Shown here piece by piece: positions 50,503-63,060 of a stretch of DNA of 64,000 nt. The notes below the pieces were generated by a model that saw only the letters and a program-made list of their open reading frames with translations, was not told the DNA's origin and did no database searches. Within the stretch, counting starts at the first letter, position 1. Every line of letters begins with the position of its first letter. The stretch comes from Ephydatia muelleri. Its lineage: Eukaryota > Porifera > Demospongiae > Spongillida > Spongillidae. The stretch is from positions 7,857,662-7,921,661 of the forward strand of contig JABACO010000003.1 in the NCBI GenBank assembly GCA_013339895.1. The letters are read 5' to 3'. The position numbers were made by a program, and so were the translations under genes.

Positions 50503-51504
50503 ATTCTCTGGATGCTCGGAAAATAATGATTTTGTTGTTTGCATGATGCTTTGTTATATTTTTATTTTAGTATATCAAAGTCATATGCTTTGAACTCGTC
50601 AAACAAGTATAGGTAATTGCTCTTAAAGATTGCAGATGATTTATTATACGCGTGCATTTGCAAGCTAAATTTCACTACAAGGTAAAAAAATGCATAGCAT
50701 CATCTAACCAGCATATAATCTCAATCTTTAATGTTATTCAGCATTATTTCATTATGTGTATTTAAATAATCAGTCACCTTGTGGTAGCTTATGTTAAAAA
50801 CCTCATATACGGTATCATTCAGATGATTCAAAACAAGTATGGTCTCTTCTTGAACATGCAGAGCAATGTGAATACATGAATGCATTGCTATGAATATGTA
50901 CAGTATTGATGTCCATATACATAACGCGCAAACTTAAATGAGTATTTCTTTTAAAAATAGTTTTTTTGTGACACATGATTGTTATATGCCTTGATACTTC
51001 TCTAATCACATATCCAGAAATGAGCGGTCAAAAGTCAGAATAATTTACTCGCGGTTTGCGAATCACCGAATATTCCCGTATACCTTCCCATCCCAATGTA
51101 TGGGTTAGTTGTATACCAAGGACGCCAGATTTTTCCCAGGATTTGAAATTTGAAAATGTTAGTACACTACATTTGTTATGATTTTTAGTGGTGTCGCCGT
51201 ATTTTTCCTATTTAAGCTGGAGCTTCCCTAGGATTGTCATAACATTGTCCCCAAATGTACAGGTAGTCAATGAGAAGGGTTTCTCGTTACAATATTCCAC
51301 GGTCATTTGTGTCAATACCTTTACGATTTACGATTTTGATATTTGAAAATAATATAGCTAGTACATCGAAGAACTATAAAATGTACTAAAAACTAGGCCT
51401 TCCTATTGAAAAATCGGCGAGAAGCATTTCATGTTGAATCTGTACGTTCCTCCATCTCGTGCCCTCAAAATTGACTCACGTGCGGATAGTACCATACAGA
51501 TAAT
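50503..51504. other. Spacer between transposase A and the hAT element
   Basis: AT-rich, no gene. The right end of element A should lie here or beyond the hAT insertion. I found no convincing match to the 42.95-43.4 kb region. Confidence 0.4.
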
Positions 51505-51512
51505 GCTGTGTA
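51505..51512. repeat. 8-bp target site duplication, left
   Basis: GCTGTGTA, identical to 55009-55016. An 8-bp duplication is the hAT hallmark. Confidence 0.95.
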
Positions 51513-51535
51513 CAGTGGCGGTCTGGCCAGGGGTG

Positions 51536-51569
51536 CAGGGGGGGGGTGGGGGGGGGGGGGGGGGGGGGC
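51536..51569. repeat. Poly-G tract inside left hAT end
   Basis: About 31 G with one T interruption. It has a counterpart inside the right end. Confidence 0.9.
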
Positions 51570-51938
51570 AAATGCCCCCCCAGCGGACACTAAAAGGAGG
51601 GCGCCAAAACTGAGACAGGGCGCCAATATCCCTAAATTGTTAAAAAAAATTTTTTACTCTCGATGACATCAGCATGTGTAATGCTTACGTACGTAAGTCT
51701 GGGAACTAGAATACTTGATTCGTACCCTACCCCTTCCCTGGTTATGGATCCGGAATCTCCCACTTTTAATAAATTTATTTCTCGGGCGCCAGTACTCTCG
51801 GGCGCTCTTGGCTCTGGCGGGCCGGCTGGCGCGGGCATTCTTTTGTTAACAGGCATGATTATGCTTTGTTACACACAATGTATACGTGTATATGCATGCA
51901 TATAGTTGTTATTGCTACATTGAATCTGCGCAACTATA

Positions 51939-54817
51939 ATGTCAGGTGGAAAACGAAAAAAATCAGGGTCATGTAACAGAAAGCTTAAAAAAGCTAGGGC
52001 TGACGAAGAGAGTAAGCTAGGTGCATTCATGACGAATTTTTTGACAACCCAGAGTGCATCGACTGTCTCTAGTGATAGCGGCCTTGTGATGACTGATAAT
52101 GTCCTGGAAGTCACGCCGGTGCTGATGCAGTCCCCAATGTCCTCACGTGAGAATATTGAAGTTCCCGGAGACGATGCTGCATGTAGTTCATCCAATGCTA
52201 TTGAAGATGTTCTTGATCCAGTCGCATCAATGGTGAGTGAGGGCAGCACTGTGGAAAAAGCACCAAGTGAAGTTGGAAGGAATGAACCTGTATCTGTGGA
52301 AGTTTCTACTGTGACATCGGCAACAGCAGTGAGCGAAGCTGTCTCAACTCAGGCAGTAGCAGCAAAGTTTGGACTCCATTTTGACAGCAGGACAGGAGTA
52401 TTGGATCCTGTAGCGTTGGTTGGGTGCAGAGTAAGTGTTAGTGAAAAACATGATATAATTAAACTTGGTCCTTGTCAGCCATCAAAACACGTGCTAAACC
52501 ACTCTCAGAAGAGTATGCAGCGGCACTGTTCTGAACAAGTATTTGTTCATTCTGATGGTGTAAGGCGGCAGTGGATATCATACTCTGTCAGTAAAGGTGC
52601 TTTGTACTGCCTACCCTGTCTCTTGTTTAGTGATGCCACTTTGAGAGGTGAACATTGGAGAGCCAACCAGGGGAATGCATTCACCACTAATGGATTTTGC
52701 AACTGGAAGAAGCAATACAGTGCAGTCTTACAGCATGAGTCGTCTTGTGCCCACAGGAATGCTATTGTATCACAGGCACTTTTTTTGCAAGATGACACAG
52801 TGCAACAAGCTTTTGCAAGGGCGGATAGTGTTGAAAATGCTCGCAAACGAGCAATCGTTGCTAAGAACAGGACAGTGTTAGAACGTATTGTTAAGGTTCT
52901 GATGTTACTTGGTCGCCAAGGTCTTCCAATAAGAGGACATAGGGAGATGATGACAGACAGCATGACAAATACAGGGAACTTTCTTGAAACTATAAAGTTA
53001 CTTTCCACTTACGACCCACCACTACAGGAGCATTTAGAAAAGATAATTGAGCGTCATCAGTCTGCAAGTGAAGGTTCATCAGAACAGAAAGGGCGTGGCT
53101 CTGTACTGACCTTTATGAGCTACAAGTCTCAGAATAAACTCATATCCATCATTAACGAACACATTACTTGCACAATTGTTAAAGCAATTCATAATTGCAG
53201 AGCTTGGTCACTTATGGCAGACACAACGCCAGACATTAGCCATCATGAGCAGGTGAGTATCTGTGTTCGAATAGTTCATTTGAATGGTCATGTATCAGAA
53301 CACCTTCTGGCTTGCCAGCGAGCTCCAGGAACTACAGCAGAAGACTTGTATGGAGTCATTATGTCAGTGCTGAAGTTGAGAGATGTGTCCTTTGACAAGC
53401 TAATAGCTCAAGCATATGATGGGGCATCCAACATGAGTGGATGCTACAATGGTCTTCAATCCCTTATTCAAACACGCATAAATCCCAACATCTTGTATGT
53501 GCACTGCTATGCTCACTGCCTGAATTTGGTGATATCAGATGCAGCAGCCACATCTGTGGATGTTGTGACCCTGTTTGGGAATTTAGAAACCCTCTATGTC
53601 TTGTTTACCCGATCCCAAAAGGTGCATGGTTTGTTTGAAGAGGTTCAAAGGTCACAGGGATGTGCTATCCGTTCTCTCAAGCGACTAAATACAGTTCGAT
53701 GGAGCGCACGGGAAATGTGCTTGTCTACTTTTCTCGAGCGTTATGAATGTATCCTGCTAACATTGAATCAGATCCAGACGGAGGTGTCGTTCGATTTGAA
53801 ACATCGATCTGAAGCAGCAGGGTTGTTATCATCAATTCAAACTAGAGAATTTTTGGCTACTGCTTTCTTGTTTCAGGAGATATTTGCAAAAACGGGACCT
53901 CTTAGTAGGTACCTCCAAAGTGTGAACATGGACTATGCGAAAGCACTTGCCATGATAGATAGCGTCATTGCATCTCTAGAGAGAATGAGAAGTGCACCAC
54001 AGGATATAATCGACATAATGGAACGAAGTGTTCAAGATTCTAGCAGCATCCAGTGGAAAACAACAAGGGTAAGTCGTCGAATGTGCCGCAACACGGAAGA
54101 TGGTGAGGTACTTGAAACATCCGAAGAGTCATGGCAGCGTAAGACATTCTTCGTTGCTCTTGACACTATTATTGCATCAATGAGGAGACGATTTGATAAG
54201 AATAGGTCACATTAGCCCTTTTTGCGCCTGGCAATTTTACCGATCTCGTGAAGAGTGGAAAATCTGCTCAAGATCTTCACTGCAATGTTGCAGAGTTCTG
54301 TGATAAATTTCAGTTGAATTCAAACCAATGCCTTCAAGAGCTGTTAAGTTTTGCTGCAGTGTACGATCGATTTCATACACCCTCTAGCACCTCCCACAGA
54401 ATGGATGTTGAAGACATCACATTGACTGATTTGCTAAGTGATGAAACAAATGATGATGGTACTACTGGTGTAGATCAACAAACCGATCCTGCTGATCAGG
54501 TTCTTGCAAATTGGTCCTTTTTGGATGCTCTAAACCTTCTGTGCAATCCTGCCTATCATCTCTACGATGCATTTCCAGAGGTTTGCAAAATCTATTCAAT
54601 TGCAGTCGCAATTCCGATTAGTACGTGTTCCGCAGAGCGTTCCTTTTCTGCTTTAAAACGCATCAAGACGCGACTTCGATCCACAACGACTCAGGAAAGG
54701 CTAGAAGATTTGCTGATGATGTCTGTGGAACGCAAAATTCTCCCTTCTTTATCATGCGATTCAATAATCGATGATTTCGCACGGAGTTCATCAGAGCTCT
54801 CCAAAGCGTTATTGTAA
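51939..54817 (+). CDS. hAT transposase with TTF/ZMYM1-like zinc finger (one frameshift)
   Basis: Single-exon gene. Domains in order: Ser/Val-rich N-terminus (about 1-150), a TTF-type zinc finger (LGPCQPSKHVL, WISYS, YCLPCLLFSD, WKKQ...H), a DUF4371-like region with LGRQGLPIRGH, the RNase H-like core with Asp in LMADTTPDISH and in AYDGASNMSG, then HCYAHCLNLV, and the hAT dimerisation tail (STCSAERSFSALKRIKTRLR). The frame stops at 54215. The rest continues in another frame to 54817, so one indel lies between 54203 and 54215. Apart from this break everything needed for cut-and-paste transposition is present. It could be a sequence error or a young dead copy. Confidence 0.9.
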
Positions 54818-54922
54818 CACATTCACATCCATATCCTACTGTACATGTACATGAATGTAATTACATGTACATCCACATTTGCATTAAACTTTGATACCTG
54901 TAGCTGGTCGGGGTGCGGGGAT

Positions 54923-54956
<34 letters not shown>
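54923..54956. repeat. Poly-G tract inside right hAT end
   Basis: About 34 G. In both ends the run reads G on +, so it is not part of the inverted repeat. Confidence 0.9.
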
Positions 54957-54960
<4 letters not shown>

Positions 54961-55008
54961 AGGTAGGTGATGTGCCCCCCCAGATATTTAATGCCCAGAC
55001 CGCCACTG

Positions 55009-55016
55009 GCTGTGTA
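55009..55016. repeat. 8-bp target site duplication, right
   Basis: GCTGTGTA, matching 51505-51512. Confidence 0.95.
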
Positions 55017-55555
<539 letters not shown>

Positions 55556-55600
55556 CCCAGCGAAAAATTCTTGGGAATCTTGGTCAAGATCTTGTCATTC
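55556..55600. repeat. Left terminal inverted repeat of element B
   Basis: Begins CCCAGCGAAAAA. The inverse of 63056-63100, with a small gap. Confidence 0.8.
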
Positions 55601-56020
55601 TTGACCAAGATCTTGTAGATCTTGGTTAAGGTACAAGATTCTTGACCATGGCAATCAAGATCTTGCCCAAGAAATGTTCAATTACATATGGATTTTAACT
55701 AGAATGAGGCATACAATGATTTTGAATAGGGGGATTTCCATCAAGATAGATTTTCTGAAATGGATCAAATGATAAACTGGGTGCATAATAAAATAATATG
55801 AATCTTGACCAAGATCTTGATTACCATGGTCAAGAATCTTGTATCTTGACCAAGATGCTTGACCAAGATCCACAAGATCTTGAACAAGATTCACAACATT
55901 TTTTCAGTGGATCTTGAGCAAGATTACATGAAACTTGACCAAGATTCTATTATTCTTGACTATGGGACAATCTAGACCATGATCCCATGACATGAGATTC
56001 CACTTGCTTGACCAAGTATA
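55556..56020. repeat. Left subterminal repeat region of element B
   Basis: More than ten copies of CAAGATCTTG or near variants (TTGACCAAGATCTTG, ATCTTGGTCAAG) in both orientations. Many are self-complementary. In plant En/Spm such regions are bound by the accessory protein TnpA. Confidence 0.75.
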
Positions 56021-56408
56021 CTTCTTAATAATAAATACAGATTTAAGTGGGTCAGGGCTGACTGCTTCTGCACATTAAATATTGTCGTTTTCTTGTGCAT
56101 ACTTTTGTATTGTGCCTTCTCCCGTACCTTATATTTAATCATAATGATAATGATGCTCTTACATAATTCACACATGCAATATACACACTGGTAATACAAG
56201 ATGTACAGATAACAATACAACTAACATAAAATTCAATGATGTTCAAAATGATTTGGTTGCAATACAATATAGTCAGTTTCAGAATGTTTTATAGGTATAT
56301 GGACGCATAGCTGAATGATGGAACTTGCTGTGAAGGCTACAATAGAATTGGTAACTGATAGCTTTCTCACTTTAAAGATAAACTGATTTATTACACCAGA
56401 TCCGTTGC

Positions 56409-59400
56409 TCAATGTGCAGTTATTAATAGATGGTGTACCAATATCATCAAAGATATATTCCCATGCACTGTTTCAAACACATTTCCTATGCCTATCACAC
56501 TACTATTAATGATGCAAAATCTTCTTACTGAAACAAATAATACTTTCTCATTATATTTTATTTGGCATACTGAACTGTCTCTTTTTGTTTTGAAAATCAT
56601 AGGTCGAGGTTTCACTTCTTCATTGTGTATTTTGTACGATGAAACAACACTCACTTTCACCTCTTCAATTAATATCCTGTCCTTTAGTAAAGCATCCATT
56701 TCTTCTTTGGGTAACATTACTTGTTTACAATTCCTGTTGCCCTCTTGATGGTGAGTTTTGTTTAAATACTTGATAAATGATATTGTTTCATCATTGTTGT
56801 TCTCATTTGGTAGTGCTGCCAAACTTGAGGCTTGATGCCATGAAAGATTCAACAAGTTGCGGCAAAATGTTGCCTGTGCCATGAGCATACTTACGCAAAT
56901 AACCATTAAGATTTTCAAACCCAAATGTTGAAAAACACCAAAGAGGACCCCAGTCTTCAACACAATCACATATATGTGGAAATTAGCAGTACACAAGGTC
57001 TCTGGATATAACTCTGGTAGTAGTTGATGGAATGTTGTTAGTAACTCTCTACATTTGCTTATGTCTTCCTTGCTTATACTCGTCCCAAGGAGTATATGAA
57101 GACTAGTAATCAATAAAGAAAGATGCATTACATAGTCTGGTGGCAAGATGTGCATAAGTATAAGGCATAGTACAACAGCCAAGCTCTGTGTTCAGAAGCT
57201 TTCCAAAAAGTACTGCTCACCTTTAATAATCGTGGTGAGCGTCGGAAGCTGTGGGGTGGTTTGATTCTGAGCAACATTTTGTCTAGTTTATCAATTCCTT
57301 TGCCTAGATAAAAGCGACGATCTTTAAAGCTTCCATCTGACCAGTATTTTAATAGCATTTTACTTATTCCCTCTAAAATCATATGCATGTAATCTATAGA
57401 AATGTCCCTAACTATATCTATGTACAAAGATAAGATTGAGTGACTCTTAATTCCATACACAGGCTTTCCTGAATCCTCAGCTTCTGTAGCCCATCTTTCT
57501 ATGTCTTCTTTACATCGTTTCATGTAATGTTGGAGAGGAGGGTACAACATTCTTTTTAATTTATACACCCCTTCATGTAGGCAGTAAAGGCAGCCAAAGT
57601 AACCGTTGAACTGAACAGTATTGGTTGCCAAAGGTCGCGCCACTAAATCAAACACACACAATATGAGTTTAACCTTTATGATTTTATCCCCACCATCTGT
57701 GCTGATTGCAATCCCTTTTTACCATACACATCCAGCTTTTCAAGAACAGGTTGAAGTATCATTTCCATTTTGGGCTTGACTGGTCCTAGCCATATACCTG
57801 CCAGTATCAGATTTGAAACATTCATTCTTAAAGCTGGTGGCAAGCTTGTTAAGGCCAACATTACTGGCCAAATACTTTGCCCTACAAAAATTAAAAGAAA
57901 GGATAAATGAATAGCACATCTGTATTGTTTATCCAACATGCATGCAAACTTTTAAATTTTAATAATTAGTGTTTCATAAATAAATCTTACCACACGACTT
58001 AAAAAGTGGTACTCCATCTGCATTCAGAATAAGGCCTATGTGTTCTGCACATCCATCCAGAAGTTTCGCATCTTTTATAAATTGTTCATACCTTGCTCCA
58101 TCAGAAATATCAGTTATAATACCAGGTATGGATGGATTAGAAACATGATTATGGAGTGTATTCCAGTTTTCTGTAAGACAAAATATCATGCATACATTCT
58201 GTTACATGTTATTTAAATCAACATGCGCAAACCTTCAACAATGCTTTTCAGGCGTGATTCAAAACTGAGTAGTGTGAAATAACACATTTGGGCTGATGTA
58301 GTTTTACACTTGTGTTTGAGGCATCCTTTCATTGTATCTCCAACCTCACCATAGCAAGTTGCATAATAGTATGTGTTGACTGTCTCCATACATCCAAATA
58401 GACTCTTCAGAAGGTACAGTGATTTAGGGTACGCATTTGGCTTTGGGCAATGAATTGATACTAAGTCTAGTAATTGCTTTGTAGCAACATCAGTTAGTTT
58501 ATTTGCTAAACAGAATCTGTATATTGATAGCCAACTAGCTTGAGTAGTAAGAGGAGCACCAGGATACAAAGAATCTGAAGGTAGTCCTGCATGAAAAACG
58601 TACATCATGCGGGGTAATATAAGATGTAAACGAACGTTTTACAGTCACAATGCTCTTACAATATTCAACACTCATGTTCCACAATGCAGTCTTACTTTCA
58701 ATTCTCATATCCAAATGTTGTTTTGTGCTGTTCACTATGCAGGGACTACAGTCTGTGGAACTAGCAGCGGCTGAAAACACAGCTTCTGGGACACATTCCT
58801 GCATAGTAGGTGCTCTTAAGTCTTGAGCATCAGTTACCTCATTACAAATCACTCTTACATCATCTTCTTGCATAGCACTATCCACATCTCTGCCCACATC
58901 CCTACCAACATCTCATCCCTACCAACATCACTGTCATCCTCACTATCCTCATCACTATCCACATCAGTGGTGGCACGGCTGCTCACTCCATGTGCAATCA
59001 CATCACAGTCCACATCTGGGCCTTCTAAAGCTGCATGACAAGCAATAATAAGTTGCATTACTAAGGTAAGTAGCATTAGGGTGTGAGCATGCAAAAACAC
59101 TGAGAAGACACTTTTACAAAGTAAAATAGCATTACGGCAAAGGTGCACACATGTGTGAGTACTATAGACAACATTAACCAGGTCTGTAATTATGATAGAA
59201 TCATCATCCTTTCTATAGATACATACCATTGACAAGCTCATCAGAAACATCGCAGTCTCCTGAGTGTTCAAAATCTGCACGACAAAGAAAATGCTAGCAT
59301 TAAGACAAAGGTGTGACCAGATAAGAAACAGGTATGGCACACAAGATGATGTATAGTATATAGACAACATTCTTACTGCTCTGTACGTCTATGACAGGAT

Positions 59401-59614
59401 AACCTTTCAATCTACAGGGGATACCATTGACAGGCTCATCAGGAACATCAGGAACATCAGGAACATCACTACCTCTAGGCTGGCCTGTAAATTAATTACA
59501 TTATTTATAAACACGTGTTTACACCAAGTTCTTACTATTATTATTTTGCCATCGCGCTGTACTTTCAGGAACCTGGAAACTGCCATCAAAATTGTTGAGT
59601 TTCCTTTTTTTCAT
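56409..59614 (-). CDS. TNP2-like transposase of element B
   Basis: Exons, high to low: 59614-59536 (ATG, MKKRKLNNF), 59484-59425, 59274-59227, 59034-58696, 58586-58233, 58170-57991 and a long block from 57881 down to the stop at 56409. Phases agree at the splice sites. Motifs in order: LYPGAPLTT and LTDVATKQLLDL; ILNADGVPLFKS (first catalytic Asp); PPALRMNVSNLILAGIWLG; TNTVQFNGYFGCLYC; DISIDYMHMILEGI (second Asp); ILPPDYVMHL; and the DUF4218-type WGPLWCFSTFGFENLNGYL followed by HGTG (third acidic residue). These define the TNP2/EnSpm family. Lesions: a 17-bp tandem duplication at 58896-58929, one A missing in an A5 run near 57718, and shifts near 57160, 56965 and possibly 56830. Encodes the DDE enzyme for cut-and-paste transposition. 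Confidence 0.75.
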
Positions 59615-60037
59615 AACACCTCTTCCTGGGTGGATGGAGGTGGTTCGAAAGACGCAATATATACATCAATGATACGTACATGTATGTTCGATTATTCATC
59701 AGTAAACTACTAGCACATATTTTTTCATTTCGGGTATCCCCACTTCTATAAAAAGCTAATTAAATTAAAACTGTTTCATAGTATTTGATAGGCATTCACG
59801 CACATCGACAAAAGTGATGTCCATCATATAATTCATGACTTACCACAATGCGAAGCCTTGGAAAGCTTGTGGACGTCTAGCAGTTCGCAAGGGGATGGTA
59901 AAAAGAGGGCTTTTGAGATACTTTTTGTACTTTCCTCTCCGTTTCTGTGCTCGATCAGCTTCGGACGTCGTTAATTTTGTTTATTGAGATTAATTTCGAC
60001 CACGTGCTAATTATCTATTTTAATCTGCAGCTGCTAC
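59615..60037. promoter_or_regulatory. Central divergent promoter region of element B
   Basis: 423 bp between the two start codons, which point outward. The BEN start follows a TAATCTGCAG, so a 5' non-coding exon is possible. Confidence 0.45.
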
Positions 60038-62386
60038 ATGTCGTCGAAGAGACCAAGAGACAAGATGCATCCAAGGCTTAAAGACAAGGCATGGGATGAT
60101 CCTCCAGCGAAAAAGCGTATGTTTCTTGCAGATATACATGTCTTGTATAACTTTATCCAGCAAATCTTAATGTAAAGAACGAGTGAAAGTGGTTTGCGCA
60201 GAAACCAATAAGAAGTTTGACGTAATGAGCACTGCATTGGAGAACGAGGACCGTGACTTTGTTACAGAGGATGATCTCCTTGCAGGGAATGAGTTGGTGT
60301 GGGTAAAAAACAACAACAGACTCACTGTCCGCGTGGCACGCGCAGAAGCCGGTAGGCCTACAATACTGAGAACTAGCTATACCTAATTGGCCTGACCTCC
60401 TGGCCCTCGATAATGGGATTTTATATTTAAACGTCTAAAACATTTCTTTGTGCTTACACTCAGCTGCTGCTGAGATTAATTGGAAACCACATAGTTATCG
60501 TAATGGGCATGTTTGAACCACAGCTATTTAGACTGTTTTTGTTACTGCTTGCTTATAGGGACAGCGCGTTTCTAGCGTGATGTATAATACATTTGCTGGG
60601 TGAAAACTTATAGGTATAGGGTGATCCTGCAAGCACTATCTATTGATATGTTATAAGCATGTATAAGATCATGCAATACCTTTGCCTTTACTCGTTGTTA
60701 GAAGATCAAAAAAAAAACCCTTTTTGGAAGACTCTAATAGTAGCAGTGATGACGATGGTGATTGTGTTGCAAAGAATGGACATAGTGAGAAAGATGGAAA
60801 GGGCAAAAAAAAAAGAGGCAAGTGAGAAAATGTTGCTGAACTAAATTTCATGAAACGTAAGATGCTGAATAATTGCAAGCCTATAACTTAAATTGTGTGA
60901 TTTTTTGCATTAAATCTAAATATTGATTTCTGATTTTAGTCAATCACAAGATGAATGCATTCATCAATCATTTGATGCTCATAAATTTATTCCAAATAAA
61001 TAATTTTATGATAAGATTAGCAAACTGTCTTTGATTGTGGAACATCCTGTATGTTTTTACAGAACCCTCTAATTGCTGAACTATACATATATGCATTTCC
61101 ACAGGATACTCTAAAGTGGGATTTTTCACAACAGGCTCAACCCTGGTCGAAGCAAACTTAGATGACTATTAGGTAAAATGAACTGTGTTGTGTTTGTAAT
61201 TTAAATTTTAATGTATTCTGTAGAATATGGAGACACAACTGACCTGCGGTGAGGTAAGGTGTTTTGCATTATAAATGTGTGACATTCTAGGCATAACCCT
61301 CCAAACATTCTTAGGAAAACGAGTGTGCTGTACTTAAAGCACAAAGTGACAGTATGACAGCCGTACCAAGTAAACCATGTGTACCTGAAGCAGGAAAGGA
61401 AACACAGGAGTCACATGTTAGTTACAAATCTCTAATCATACGATATATCATGTGTTATGTTTTCATATTACTACGCAGACAGTAATCATATAAAATTTAA
61501 TAATATATGTACGCATTGTTGGCATCAAATCATTATGTTTTTATTTTTAAGTACCTATGCCATGTTGTGTCATAAGAGCATATAAATTAGGCACTACCAC
61601 ATCCATGTATTGTGTTATTTATATTACAATACCAATGACATGTTACGGAATTACCTATGTTAATTTAGTTTCCTGTATTGTGGAGAAAGTTATTAAGATA
61701 AATAATTTATTCATACTGACATGTAGGAATGCAATGCAACTCTATCAGATGAGCTTAGGCGTATCCGAATTGCAGTGGAAGGTATTCTAAACCATCTCAT
61801 TTCAAACACAGGTATAACTAATACAATAATATAAGTGCATAACATATACATTTTAATAGGAAATTCAGTACCAACACCAAACTGTCAACTAACACCTTCA
61901 ACAACACTGACCTGCGACCCACCATCGACATCCAAAGAGGCACAGGCAGAAAGCCAATCTAAGCCTATCAACCAATCCCCAGAGTACTTTGTGAATGTAA
62001 GTAACAGCAGTAACATGAATGCCTGTTCACATGTTTTGTTTACAATAGAAAAATGGTGTGGACCTGCTAAAAGTCCGAGGGACAAATGTGGTGAAATATG
62101 CACTGGGATTGTTAGATGCATTGTATACTGAAGAAGAATTAAAACAATCATCATTTGTACCAGTGGGAAAGTCCACTACCAGTGTGAAGCCGCCTTTGTC
62201 CCCTGAACGAATGAAGCTGTTTGAAGGTATAGAGATACATCACCCATGAATGTGTGTTCAATTTTGCAAATCATTTTATAGATTGCTTAAAACAAAAAAT
62301 TCAGTGCTTCGGAACTGAAAGAAAATGTTGAGGCTATAAGACAATCTTGCACTCAGAAATGCAGAGACAAAGGTAGAAAGAAGTAA
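60038..62386 (+). CDS. BEN-domain protein of element B
   Basis: Exons: 60038-60116, 60178-60351, 60702-60819, 61224-61253, 61315-61416, 61727-61811, 61860-61996, 62049-62226 and 62282-62386. The last six join in agreeing phase. The N-terminus is basic (SSKRPRDK, PPAKK), followed by an acidic Ser/Asp tract and a Lys-rich stretch (probable nuclear signal). LSDELRRIRIAVEGILNHL could be a coiled coil. The BEN domain spans the last two exons: VVKYALGLLDALYTEEELKQ, the VGKS loop, KPPLSPERMKLFE, then a frame-shifted end with SASELKENVEAI and TQKCRDKGRKK. Indels sit in A-runs near 60712 and 62300. An AATAAA at 62428 follows the stop. BEN domains bind DNA and recruit chromatin factors. Here the likely target is the element's own repeats (inference). 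Confidence 0.7.
62049..62386 (+). CDS. BEN domain (last two exons)
   Basis: Matches the BEN pattern of an ALLxxLFxxEEL helix, a Gly/Ser loop, KPxLxPxK and a final SxxxxxxxIxxKCxDxRRK helix. An A6 run in the last exon (CAAAAAATTC) carries one base too many or too few relative to the domain. Confidence 0.75.
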
Positions 62387-62427
62387 AGTAATACTGCACA
62401 TTTTCTATTCAATTGTATAGTGCATTC

Positions 62428-62433
62428 AATAAA
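62428..62433 (+). terminator. Polyadenylation signal of the BEN gene
   Basis: AATAAA about 42 nt after the likely TAA (62384-62386). Confidence 0.55.
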
Positions 62434-62449
62434 ATATGTTCGATCAGTA

Positions 62450-63060
62450 TCTTGGGCATGATCTTGGGACAAGTAGGCAAGATCCTGGGCATGATCTTGG
62501 GACAAGGAGGCAAGATCATGGGGATGATCTTGGGACAAGTAGGCAAGATCATGGGCATGATCTTGGGACAAGGAGGCAAGATCATGGGCATGATCTTGGG
62601 ACAAGGAGGCAAGATCATGGGGATGATCTTGGGACAAGTAGGCAAGATCCTGGGCATGATCTTGGGACAAGGAGGCAAGATCTTGGATATGATCCTGGTC
62701 ATGATCTTGGGACAAGTTAGGCAAGATCATGGGCATGATCTTGGGACAAGGAGGCAAGATCATGGGCATGATCTTGGGACAAGGAGACAAGATCTGGGCA
62801 TGATCTTGGGACAAGGAGGCAAGATCCTGGGCATGATCTTGGGAGAAGTAGGCAAGATCATGGGCATGATCTTGGGACAAGGAGGCAAGATCATGGGCAT
62901 GATCTTGGGACAAGGAGGCAAGATCCTGGGCATGATCTTGGGACAAGGAGGCAAGATCTTGGATAAGATCTTGGTTCATGGGTAAGATCATGGCCAAGAT
63001 CTTGGGGCAAGATGCTGTGGAATTTGGCCGCAATAATCCATGCCGCCTTGATCTTGGCCA
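62450..63060. repeat. 33-bp minisatellite, right subterminal region of element B
   Basis: About 18 copies of a 33-bp unit (GGCATGATCTTGGGACAAGG, then AGGCAAGATCATG). Consecutive units form palindromes with 10-bp arms CAAGATCATG and CATGATCTTG separated by two bases. Because 33 is a multiple of 3, several frames stay open on both strands (up to 226 codons). These are not genes. Confidence 0.95.

Larger units (their letters stand above)
51513..55008 (+). mobile_element. Complete hAT transposon (ZMYM1/TTF-type), 3,496 bp
   Basis: Terminal inverted repeats CAGTGGCGGTCTGG and CCAGACCGCCACTG are perfect over 14 bp. They are flanked by identical 8-bp duplications. Poly-G tracts sit just inside both ends. 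One transposase gene fills the element. Perfect ends and duplications imply a fairly recent insertion. Confidence 0.95.

Noticed and set aside
42940..51130. Possible terminal inverted repeats of element A (CCCAACCTTGGGA near 43030 versus the complement of CCCATCCCAATG near 51090)
   Set aside because: Similarity is patchy and short. I could not define ends or a target duplication.
62450..63060. CRISPR-like array
   Set aside because: The units are contiguous with no unique spacers. Eukaryotic context, no cas genes.
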